The position numbers and the translations under genes are program-made. From contig CAZFHV010000085.1 of the NCBI GenBank assembly GCA_964519095.1, positions 1 to 14,302 of the forward strand: a stretch of 14,302 bases of DNA, written 5' to 3'. Shown here piece by piece: positions 1-5,659 of this stretch (positions are counted from its first letter, which is position 1; every line of letters begins with the position of its first letter). The DNA comes from JAEHCY01 sp964519095 (lineage in GTDB: Bacteria; Pseudomonadota; Gammaproteobacteria; Chromatiales; Chromatiaceae). The notes beneath the pieces were generated by a model that was not told the origin of the DNA, made no database searches, and saw only the letters and a list, made by a program, of their open reading frames with translations.

Positions 1-24
1 CCCGTTTCTTCCCGTTTCTTCCCG
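1..24. repeat. Short tandem repeat at left edge
   Basis: The decamer CCCGTTTCTT occurs twice in a row at 1-10 and 11-20, followed by a partial third copy (CCCG). It reads in frame with the TolC-like gene. It may continue to the left, which cannot be seen here. Confidence 0.6.
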
Positions 25-591
25 GTGGCCATACCATCTGTCGTCCTACACCTGGCCCTGGTGGTGGAGGCCAACCCGGTGCTCGGTGCCGAGCGGGATC
101 AGCTCGCCGAGCGTGCCCGCCAGAAGGGCTGGGAGAGCTACCTCTCGCTCGGCTACTCCACCAACACCAGCTTCGAGTCGGGGGAGGCGGGGGCCAATGC
201 GGCGCTTCGGGTACGCATCCCGCTGTTCGACCGCAAGCAGGAGCTGGCCCTGGCCGAGGCCAGGACCGCCCTCTCCAAGAGCCAGGATGCGCTCCTCAGT
301 GCCTTCCTCGCCGAGGTGCGCAAGCTCTGCGACCAGGGGGCCCGGGTGTCAGAGCTGGATACCCTCAGACGCTTCTACCGCGACCGGCTCAAGTACCGCC
401 AGGAGCGGGTGGACGAGGGACTGGAGGAGGCACCCGTCTTGTGGGCCGAGTCCGAGCAGGTGCAGAAGAGCGAGCACCAGTGGCGAAGGGAGGCCCAGGC
501 CCTGAACGCCCAGGGCTTGACCCTGGCCCGCCAGTACGGAGGCGCGGAGTGGAGGCGCTTACAGGCTTTGTTGGCCGCGATGCGGCGCTAG
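1..591 (+). CDS. TolC-family outer-membrane efflux protein, C-terminal part (5' end outside window)
   Basis: The frame is open from the first base to a TAG at 589-591. A GTG at 25 would give 188 residues, but no signal peptide follows it and no ribosome site precedes it, so I infer the true start lies left of the window. The sequence fits the second half of an OEP/TolC subunit: an ALxxNPxL-like segment (LVVEANPVLGAERDQL), an SLGYSTN strand segment, the RVRIPLFDRK turn typical of TolC repeats, then about 110 residues of Ala/Glu/Arg-rich helix forming the periplasmic tunnel. Such proteins are the outer-membrane channel of tripartite exporters. About 190 residues is half of a usual TolC, as expected for a cut gene. 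Its 3' end overlaps the downstream ATPase by 43 bases, suggesting translational coupling. No adaptor or inner-membrane pump is visible nearby. The family call is fairly sure; the substrate is unknown. Confidence 0.68.
   Translation, partial: PVSSRFFPVAIPSVVLHLALVVEANPVLGAERDQLAERARQKGWESYLSLGYSTNTSFESGEAGANAALRVRIPLFDRKQELALAEARTALSKSQDALLSAFLAEVRKLCDQGARVSELDTLRRFYRDRLKYRQERVDEGLEEAPVLWAESEQVQKSEHQWRREAQALNAQGLTLARQYGGAEWRRLQALLAAMRR
538..542 (+). promoter_or_regulatory. Ribosome binding site deciding the ATPase start
   Basis: GGAGG lies 6 bases before the GTG at 549, inside the end of the TolC-like gene. It makes 549 far more likely than the upstream in-frame start at 441, which would add about 36 Arg/Pro/Gly-rich residues that look like out-of-frame translation of the TolC-like gene. 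Confidence 0.7.
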
Positions 592-1481
592 CCGAGGCCT
601 TAGAGGCCCTGCGCTCCGGCCACTCGGTGGTGATCAAGGGGAGAGCGGGGATGGGCAAACGCGCACTCCTTCGGCAGGTCCGCCAGCGCTTGGAGGGGGA
701 GCGGCCCTGCCTCTGGCCCAGCATGACCACGCCCAAGTCCATGGTGGAGGACCTGGCCGAGCAGGTGCACGAGCAACTGGGTCTGGTGGTGCCCGAGCGC
801 TACATCCCCCCGAGATTTAGAGCGGAGGCCCACCGCACCGGCCGGGTGCCCTGGCAGCGCATCGGCCGCTCCTTGAGAAGGGAGCCGGCCCGGGAGGTGC
901 TGGCCCTGATCCTGGCCTCGGTGCGAGATCGACAGGTGATCCTGTTCACTGAGACCCTGGAGGTGCCACCCACCCAGGCGGCCATGCTCCACGAGTTGGC
1001 GGAGGTCTGCCAGCTTGCTTCTTCCTTGGACGAGGACAACCGCCGGGTGCGCATCCTGAGGCTGCTGTGGGGCTTCCAGCGTACCCTGGAGTTGGGACCC
1101 CTGACCAAGGCAGAGACCAGGACCCTGGTGGAGCGCTGGTTGGCAGAACGCCCCATCGACTTCGCAAACCCGAGCCTTCGGGAGCGCTTCATCGCCGCGG
1201 TGGTGCAGGACTCCGCTGGGGTTCCAGTGGCCATCGAGGGGATGCTCCAGTCGGCGAGCAATGATCGAGAGGTGACCCCGGCACGTCTGAGGGACTACCG
1301 CCACGAGGCGGCAGCAGTCTATTGGGACATGACCCCGCTCCTGGTTCTCGGCCTGATCGGCTTCATGGCGGCCCGCTACATCTCCCGAGGCATCGGGGAG
1401 GCGGAGCTCCTGGTGCTCTCGGGGGTGGGCTCCGCGCTGTACTGGGGGTTGGTGCTCCTGGTGAGAAGGTTGGGGCGGTGA
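549..1481 (+). CDS. P-loop (AAA/STAND-like) ATPase with two C-terminal membrane helices
   Basis: A 310-residue protein from GTG 549. It opens with the FVGR-type entry seen in AAA_16/STAND ATPases (LTGFVGRDAAL, residues 5-14), then a clear Walker A GRAGMGKR at 31-38. The expected Walker B strand is VILFTETL (130-137), lacking the usual consecutive acidic pair, so hydrolysis may be weak or the motif diverged. A later helical part has an LGPLTKAETRTLVERWL segment (182-198) of the kind that follows the nucleotide-binding core in STAND proteins, and GVPVAIEGML (224-233). The C-terminus has two hydrophobic segments at about 262-278 and 286-304, ending in RRLGR, so it is probably held at the inner membrane with the ATPase domain in the cytoplasm. 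It overlaps the TolC-like gene by 43 bases and is presumably co-expressed with it. The specific function is not recognised. Confidence 0.72.
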   Translation: MEALTGFVGRDAALAEALEALRSGHSVVIKGRAGMGKRALLRQVRQRLEGERPCLWPSMTTPKSMVEDLAEQVHEQLGLVVPERYIPPRFRAEAHRTGRVPWQRIGRSLRREPAREVLALILASVRDRQVILFTETLEVPPTQAAMLHELAEVCQLASSLDEDNRRVRILRLLWGFQRTLELGPLTKAETRTLVERWLAERPIDFANPSLRERFIAAVVQDSAGVPVAIEGMLQSASNDREVTPARLRDYRHEAAAVYWDMTPLLVLGLIGFMAARYISRGIGEAELLVLSGVGSALYWGLVLLVRRLGR

Positions 1482-1492
1482 GTGCATCCGTT

Positions 1493-1515
1493 ACCCCGCA
1501 GGGCCTAGACGGGGT
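1493..1515. terminator. Hairpin between convergent genes, possible bidirectional terminator
   Basis: ACCCCG at 1493-1498 pairs with CGGGGT at 1510-1515 across an 11-base loop. It sits just past the ATPase stop (1481) and directly against the stop of the opposite-strand DUF2252 gene (1516-1518). On the plus strand it is followed by a T/C-rich run rather than a clean T-tract, so termination is only suggested by position. Confidence 0.35.
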
Positions 1516-2619
1516 TCAACACTTCTTCTTCCAAGCTCTCCGATCCTTCATGGTGTCTTCCATCATCGTCTGAGCGTTCTTCTTCAGCCAGCCCTTGCCG
1601 CGCCGATCCAAGTCTCTGAAGACGGCCTTCACTGCGCCCGGCGTCCCGAGATGCACGTTGGCCGTCTCCCGGCCCATGGCACGCAGGAAGCGTCTCTCGT
1701 CCTTCCGGGGTCCCAGTTTGTCGATCTCGATACGACCGATATCGCGCGCACGGGCGCAGAGTACCCACCCGTCGCTGACGTAGACGTGCGGGTCGCGTCG
1801 GCGGCGCGCCCCGGCAAGCACGTCCTCGTAATAGGACTTCTCTGGACCCGAGAGGCGCTTCGCCCAGAAAACGGCGGAGGGAATCAGGGCCTTGGCCTCA
1901 CGCACCGCCCAACCCCTCTTGGTTTTAGCGACCGCCGTATACCGCGGACGACCCAGGCTTCCGACACCGGCCTCCTTCCGATGCCGGATACGGCAGCTTC
2001 TGGTATCGGAAGGCAGAGCCGCCGCGAGGGCTGTGCGCACCTCAAGGGGAACCTCTTCCTCCATTGCAGGAGATTCGCGCCTTTCTTTCCGGAAGTCCTT
2101 TTTGGATTTCTTACTCTTCTTGTAAGCCTCTTTCAGCCATTTCTCCTCGGGGTCCACAACAAAGGGCCCACCACCTGTTCTGAGCCCCTTGCTGTAGCCT
2201 TTGAGGATCGCCTCACAGGCTTCGCCAAGGGGGACCTTCAATTTGGCGGCTTTGCGGCCAAGGCCCACGCTGGTTGCAAGGCGGATGAGGTCCTGGGTGT
2301 AGGGTAGGGGAGCGGCTTCGTCGAAGTCGTTGATGCCCCATACCAGAACGCCATGGGCATCGCGCCAGGCGCCGAAGTTATTGGCATGCAGGTCCCCCAC
2401 GGATAGGACCGCCGGGGCTTTCCATGCCTGGGGGCACAGCTCGGGGAACCGCTGCAGCCACCGATAGAAGGTCGCGCGCAAGAAGGAGAATGCATCGCCT
2501 TTCTCCATGAACTCCTTGTGCTTGTCCTTGAGGTCCTTCTCGAACACCTTCACGCCCAGGAGTCCGAGTTTTCCCGCCATCCAGGTCTCGTACTCTCTGG
2601 TCGCTTCGCAGATATCCAT
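1516..2619 (-). CDS. DUF2252 family protein (predicted kinase-like fold)
   Basis: A 367-residue protein from ATG 2619. The hallmark of the family is clear: GDLHANNFG at residues 75-83, resembling the catalytic loop of aminoglycoside phosphotransferase-type kinases (HxxNxx), followed by INDFDEAAPLPYTQDL from about 96, whose Asp corresponds to the metal-binding Asp. The N-terminal half holds the FLRATFYRWL segment common in this family. A Lys/Arg-rich stretch (about 160-182, containing KKSKKSKK) looks like a charged surface insertion. Known members are uncharacterised; small-molecule phosphotransfer is an inference from the fold. Family members are usually somewhat over 400 residues, so this one is short. 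It is convergent with the ATPase gene and appears monocistronic under its own promoter. The family call is confident, the substrate unknown. Confidence 0.88.
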   Translation of the reverse strand: MDICEATREYETWMAGKLGLLGVKVFEKDLKDKHKEFMEKGDAFSFLRATFYRWLQRFPELCPQAWKAPAVLSVGDLHANNFGAWRDAHGVLVWGINDFDEAAPLPYTQDLIRLATSVGLGRKAAKLKVPLGEACEAILKGYSKGLRTGGGPFVVDPEEKWLKEAYKKSKKSKKDFRKERRESPAMEEEVPLEVRTALAAALPSDTRSCRIRHRKEAGVGSLGRPRYTAVAKTKRGWAVREAKALIPSAVFWAKRLSGPEKSYYEDVLAGARRRRDPHVYVSDGWVLCARARDIGRIEIDKLGPRKDERRFLRAMGRETANVHLGTPGAVKAVFRDLDRRGKGWLKKNAQTMMEDTMKDRRAWKKKC

Positions 2620-2628
2620 CGGTCTGTG

Positions 2629-2632
2629 CTCC
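2629..2632 (-). promoter_or_regulatory. Ribosome binding site deciding the DUF2252 start
   Basis: Read on the minus strand, GGAG lies 9 bases before ATG 2619. The longer in-frame alternative, a TTG at 2634, would place this GGAG inside the coding region and has no purine-rich site ahead of it. The ATG start is therefore preferred. Confidence 0.6.
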
Positions 2633-2729
2633 AAAAAGGAAGAGGCGTGGTTCGGTTACTGGCGGGAGGGCTAGGCGTCCGCCTTTGGGGGAACCCCCTC
2701 GGTCCCTTAGGTGTCCCGGGTCCTGGCGC

Positions 2730-2758
2730 ACTATAGAGCCCACTTTCGCCCCGGGCAA
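2730..2758 (-). promoter_or_regulatory. Sigma70-type promoter for the DUF2252 gene
   Basis: On the minus strand, TTGCCC (2758-2753) is separated by exactly 17 bases from TATAGT (2735-2730). The -10 matches the consensus at five of six positions and the -35 at four of six. The predicted start, near 2723, gives an untranslated leader of about 100 bases before ATG 2619. Confidence 0.5.
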
Positions 2759-2779
2759 CACAACCCAACCGAAGCCGTG

Positions 2780-2802
2780 AGGGGCCGTCGCCATCGGCCC
2801 CT
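2780..2802. other. Strong intergenic hairpin
   Basis: AGGGGCCG (2780-2787) pairs perfectly with CGGCCCCT (2795-2802) around a 7-base loop. It lies between divergent genes, upstream of the DUF2252 promoter and about 260 bases before the small gene at 3061. No T-tract follows on either strand, so it is not a classical terminator; it could be a protein-binding palindrome or a leader structure. Confidence 0.45.
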
Positions 2803-3060
2803 GATTGGAACGCAGAATGTTTGACGAACATCCAAGTCCACCATGGAAATGAATCCTCCTTCCAATCCCCCAACGCCTTGGATGGCGAAGGGCATTCGAC
2901 TGCTGGATCTCTCTTCTGCATTACCGCCCCTGACCACTTGACGCCATCGGATGCCGGGACCAAACTCCGCCCTGCCGACCAAGGGGGCACGAGCGCCACT
3001 ACGGCTGCCATCTGAGCAGTCGCCCCGCTCGCGGCCCCCCTCTCCCAGGAGCCCCACAGC

Positions 3061-3237
3061 GTGACCGAGCACGAGCAGCTACCACCCCGGGCGCTAGCGG
3101 TGCTGGAATGGTTGAAAACGGAGGAGGGGCGTCGCAGTGTCGCCCGAGCCGTTGAGGCCTCGCGGGTGATCACGGCCCGCTTGGAGAAGCTCCGCCAACC
3201 CAATCCCAAGAGCCTGCGGGAGCCCTTCACGCTGTAA
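3061..3237 (+). CDS. Small helical protein (58 aa), partner of the Cys-peptidase-like gene
   Basis: A 58-residue frame from GTG 3061 to TAA 3235-3237, below the length most gene finders report. AGGAG at 3047-3051 sits 9 bases before the GTG, a good ribosome site. The protein starts MTEHEQLPP, continues as an amphipathic, charge-alternating helix rich in Ala, Arg, Glu and Leu (about 10-45), and ends in a short extended tail REPFTL. No signal peptide, cysteine or known motif is visible. Only 11 bases separate it from the next start, whose ribosome site overlaps this stop codon, so the two are almost certainly translated from one message. I do not recognise the family. An inhibitor, antitoxin, chaperone or scaffold for the downstream protein is an inference from size, charge and arrangement only. 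Confidence 0.6.
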   Translation: MTEHEQLPPRALAVLEWLKTEEGRRSVARAVEASRVITARLEKLRQPNPKSLREPFTL

Positions 3238-3248
3238 GGGGTGTGTTC

Positions 3249-4823
3249 ATGGACGAGCGGTTAGAAGTCATCCCGTACTCGCCGGAGAACTTCGTCAGTC
3301 GTCTGACTCGCCACGAGCACGCCTGCGCCGCGGAGATTCGCAACAAGGTCCTGATCGTCTGCTTCGCCGAGTACTTCGACAAGCTCGGCGCCCAGACCCT
3401 CGTGGTGGAGCCGGGGTACATCGACCGCCACTTCCTCGAGGACTACGCCGAGTACTACGTCCGCTGCTTCGTCCATTACCCCCACGAGTGCACCCGGCTG
3501 CATTTCTTCGACCGGGCCTTCGAGCAGGGGGCGTTCCTCGACCTCCTCGCCGGCCGCGACACGCCGCTCCAAGCCGCCGAGCTGCGAGACGCCTATCTTG
3601 GGTTCCTGGTGGTCAAGCCCCTGCCGCGGACCGTCATCGGCCGCACCTGCCTCAAGACCTATCCCAGCGGCGAGCGTCGCTTCTTTCCCATCACCCGCCG
3701 CTACACCGCCAACCTCTGCGGGCTCAGTCTGGAGGTCCGCGACAGCCTCGCCTTCCAGGAGCAGGACACGGTGGTGGCCGCCTGTGCCACCAGCGCGCTC
3801 TGGAGTGCCTTCCAGGGTACCGGGATGCTGTTTCAGCACCCCATCCTCTCACCTTCCCAGATCACCAAGGCGGCCACCGCGGGGGATCTCGGCAACAACC
3901 GGGTCTTTCCCACCAGCGGGCTAGAGCCTCACCAGATGGCCCGCGCCATCCGCCACGTGGGGCTGGAGCCCTATGCGGTCAACGTGTTGGACCCCGATCT
4001 GCTGCGGGCCACCGCCTATGCCTATTTGCGGGGGCGGGTCCCCTCCATCCTCGGGCTGTTGCTCCTCGATACCAACAACAAGACCCCCGCGGAGCTCCAA
4101 GGCCGCCACGCGGTGGCGGTGACCGGCTTCAGCCTGGGATACCCCGCCTGTCGGCCCCAGGGTGACACCCATTTCCAGCTCCGCGCCAGCCGCATCGACC
4201 AGCTCTACGTGCACGACGATCAGGTGGGACCCTTCGCACGCATGCCCTTCGACGAGCAGGAGATCGAGACCTCCCTCGGGGACGACCAGGTGATCCGCGT
4301 CCCGACCCTGGGGACCTCCTGGCGGGGAGGTGGGGATGGAGCCATCGGCACCGCCCGCGCGGTCGCCGACACCCTGTTCGTCCCCCTCTACCACAAGATC
4401 CGCATCCCCTTCAGCCTGGTTCACGACCAGGTCCTCGAGCTCGACAGCATCCTCAAGTCCTTCGCCCTGGCCGCGGGGTTCCTGCCCGAGCCCTACGGCT
4501 TCGAGTGGGACATCTACCTGACGGAGGTCAACGAATTCAAGGGCGAGCTCCTCCAAGCCCACCGCGAGCCCTTGGGCGGCCGCCTCGCGGTGCTGTCCCG
4601 GGGTATGCCGCGCTTCCTGTGGCGTGCCACCGCCCTTGCGGGCGAGGAGATCGTCCTCGATCTCCTCTTCGATGCCACCGACATCGAGCAGGGCAACGTC
4701 TTCTGGATGGCCGTCGAGTACGACCCACTCTTCTCCCAGTTTCTGCGCCAAGCGGTCCGGGATGGGTTGACCGCACAGGTTTCGGCCCGGGTGGCGCCGA
4801 TCTTCCGCTGGTTCGAGGGCTGA
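3249..4823 (+). CDS. Predicted papain/C39-like cysteine peptidase-fold protein, family not recognised
   Basis: A 524-residue protein from ATG 3249; AAGGGG (3236-3241) precedes it by 7 bases and makes this better than GTG 3243. Three elements fit a papain-like catalytic core. VVAACATSALW at 175-185 has Cys179 at the start of a helix, with Gln172 upstream as a possible oxyanion-hole residue. QGRHAVAVTGF (284-294) puts His287 ahead of a beta strand. LYVHDDQVGPF (319-329) puts Asp323 or Asp324 where the third residue is expected, followed by the DxxGPF-like turn of C39/BtrH-type proteins. About 170 residues precede the core and about 190 follow it (including FEWDIYLTEVNEFKGE from 418). No signal peptide or membrane segment is seen, so it is probably cytoplasmic. 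It could be a protease, amidase or transglutaminase-like enzyme, or an effector held by the small upstream protein. The fold call is moderate; the function is unknown. Confidence 0.75.
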   Translation: MDERLEVIPYSPENFVSRLTRHEHACAAEIRNKVLIVCFAEYFDKLGAQTLVVEPGYIDRHFLEDYAEYYVRCFVHYPHECTRLHFFDRAFEQGAFLDLLAGRDTPLQAAELRDAYLGFLVVKPLPRTVIGRTCLKTYPSGERRFFPITRRYTANLCGLSLEVRDSLAFQEQDTVVAACATSALWSAFQGTGMLFQHPILSPSQITKAATAGDLGNNRVFPTSGLEPHQMARAIRHVGLEPYAVNVLDPDLLRATAYAYLRGRVPSILGLLLLDTNNKTPAELQGRHAVAVTGFSLGYPACRPQGDTHFQLRASRIDQLYVHDDQVGPFARMPFDEQEIETSLGDDQVIRVPTLGTSWRGGGDGAIGTARAVADTLFVPLYHKIRIPFSLVHDQVLELDSILKSFALAAGFLPEPYGFEWDIYLTEVNEFKGELLQAHREPLGGRLAVLSRGMPRFLWRATALAGEEIVLDLLFDATDIEQGNVFWMAVEYDPLFSQFLRQAVRDGLTAQVSARVAPIFRWFEG

Positions 4824-4824
4824 G

Positions 4825-4894
4825 ACCTGCCGGTGGTCGAGGGGATGGCGCCTGGCGGGCCCATCTCGAGGCGCTGGAGACCCGCCCGGCAGGT
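4825..4894 (+). repeat. Long-range inverted repeat after the Cys-peptidase-like gene
   Basis: ACCTGCCGG (4825-4833) pairs perfectly with CCGGCAGGT (4886-4894) across 52 bases. Inside it, GGCGGG (4854-4859) can pair with CCCGCC (4881-4886), overlapping the outer arm by one base. The left arm begins one base after the gene's stop codon. It may be a 3' structured tail of the transcript or a scar; there is no T-tract. Confidence 0.4.
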
Positions 4895-4924
4895 TGAAGC
4901 GGCCGCATCTCCTGGCAGGCCCGG

Positions 4925-4980
4925 TTATCCCCAATCCCTGTGCGCAGGGCTGTGGATAGCGTTGTGGGTGAAGGGGATAA
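4925..4980. other. Cluster of DnaA-box-like sites around a hairpin
   Basis: Three nonamers close to TTATCCACA lie within 56 bases: TTATCCCCA at 4925-4933 (plus), CTATCCACA on the minus strand at 4959-4951 and TTATCCCCT on the minus strand at 4980-4972. The outer two form a perfect 8-base inverted repeat, TTATCCCC with GGGGATAA. Between them CCCTG (4936-4940) and CAGGG (4945-4949) form a 4-base-loop hairpin. The middle site differs from the E. coli consensus at one position and the others at one or two. This may be a DnaA-binding or titration site; no AT-rich unwinding element or initiator gene is beside it, so an origin is not claimed. Confidence 0.4.
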
Positions 4981-5284
4981 GTGCCTGATTTCAATACGCC
5001 GGCTGCGGCTTCGGCCAGAAACTGCCCGGGCCCTCTGGGCCGGGGGTGCAGTGGGCAGGGTCTTCGGAGGGGTCAGTCCCCGTGGATCCTCTTCCAGCCT
5101 CGGCCGCAGGCCTTGCTTGCCGAGACGCGGAGACCTCCCACGAGGCTGAATCTCGCGGCATCGCAGCGGATACCAGAAATGGGGGAATCGGCACCCCAGG
5201 GCATCGAGCTTTTCCCAAAGTCCCGCGCGGTGATCCCGGACCCCTGACCTATACTGACTCCCTGGGCAACCCCGGGAGACGCCG

Positions 5285-5638
5285 ATGAAGATCGAGATGC
5301 ACCAGTTCGGTGAGATCGAGGTCGAAGGCGAGCGCTATGACTACGACCTCGTCATCGAGGGGGGCCGCATCCGCAAGCGCGTCAAGGGACCCTCCAAGGC
5401 CTATCGGGGCCGTTACGGGCACACCCCCCTCTCCGCCGAGGAGGCCATCCCCTGGCAGGGCCAGCGGCTCTACATCGGCACCGGGATGTATGGGGGCCTG
5501 CCGGTGATGCCCGAGGTCTACGCGGCGGCTGAGCAGCGGCAGATCCAAGTGATCACCCTACCTACCCCGGATCTCTGTGCCAAGCTCAGGTCCCTGCGGC
5601 CGGAAGACATCAACGCGGTGCTCCATGTGACCTGCTGA
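5285..5638 (+). CDS. MTH938/NDUFAF3-like (DUF498) domain protein
   Basis: A 117-residue single-domain protein, the normal length for this family. GGGAG at 5274-5278 lies 6 bases before ATG 5285. It opens with a short beta strand (MHQFGEIEV), then YDYDLVIEGGRIRKR, the Gly/Pro turn HTPLSAEEAIPW, a glycine-rich strand IGTGMYGGLPVMPE (about 65-78) and a final Rossmann-like strand-helix unit ending DINAVLHVTC. This order matches the MTH938 fold, whose eukaryotic relatives (NDUFAF3) help complex I assembly; bacterial members have no settled biochemical role. The next gene (recD2) begins 21 bases after its stop in the same frame, so the two are probably co-transcribed, though a functional link is not evident. 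The family call is confident. Confidence 0.85.
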   Translation: MKIEMHQFGEIEVEGERYDYDLVIEGGRIRKRVKGPSKAYRGRYGHTPLSAEEAIPWQGQRLYIGTGMYGGLPVMPEVYAAAEQRQIQVITLPTPDLCAKLRSLRPEDINAVLHVTC

Positions 5639-5659
5639 GGGACTCCGGCTCCCGTCCCC

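Larger units (their letters stand above)
2635..3060. other. Divergent intergenic region, 426 bases, no convincing gene
   Basis: It lies between the DUF2252 gene (leftward) and the small gene at 3061 (rightward). It holds the DUF2252 promoter (2730-2758), a strong hairpin (2780-2802) and a small inverted repeat ATGTT-5-AACAT at 2817-2831. TTGACG hexamers occur on the plus strand at 2821-2826 and 2938-2943, but neither has a good -10 at the right distance. Base composition from about 2810 to 2990 is less G+C-rich than the flanks. A 64-codon open frame at 2821-3015 has no ribosome site and no recognisable protein features. Confidence 0.5.
4824..5284. other. Intergenic region, 461 bases, with inverted repeats and DnaA-box-like sites
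   Basis: No convincing gene: open frames at 4940-5149 and 4981-5247 lack ribosome sites and recognisable proteins. The left part holds a long-range inverted repeat (4825-4894) and a group of DnaA-box-like motifs around a hairpin (4925-4980). Near the right end, TATACT at 5250-5255 matches a -10 at five of six positions and lies 29 bases before the next start, but no acceptable -35 is present at 16-18 bases. It may be the promoter of the MTH938/DUF498 gene acting with an activator. Confidence 0.5.

Noticed and set aside
441..548. N-terminal extension of the ATPase from the in-frame start at 441
   Set aside because: The extra 36 residues are Arg/Pro/Gly-rich out-of-frame translation of the TolC-like gene; GGAGG before GTG 549 decides the start.
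600..1487. A 295-codon minus-strand open frame opposite the ATPase
   Set aside because: Antisense to a gene with a clear Walker A and membrane helices; His/Gln/Gly-rich composition is typical of shadow frames.
2821..3015. A 64-codon plus-strand frame in the divergent intergenic region
   Set aside because: No ribosome site, no conserved features and it stops well before the next gene.
4925..4980. Calling the DnaA-like cluster a replication origin
   Set aside because: No AT-rich unwinding region, no initiator or partition gene and no iterons nearby; only site similarity is claimed.
3921..4994. A 357-codon minus-strand open frame opposite the Cys-peptidase-like gene
   Set aside because: Antisense shadow; composition is a mirror of G+C-rich codons and no motif is seen.
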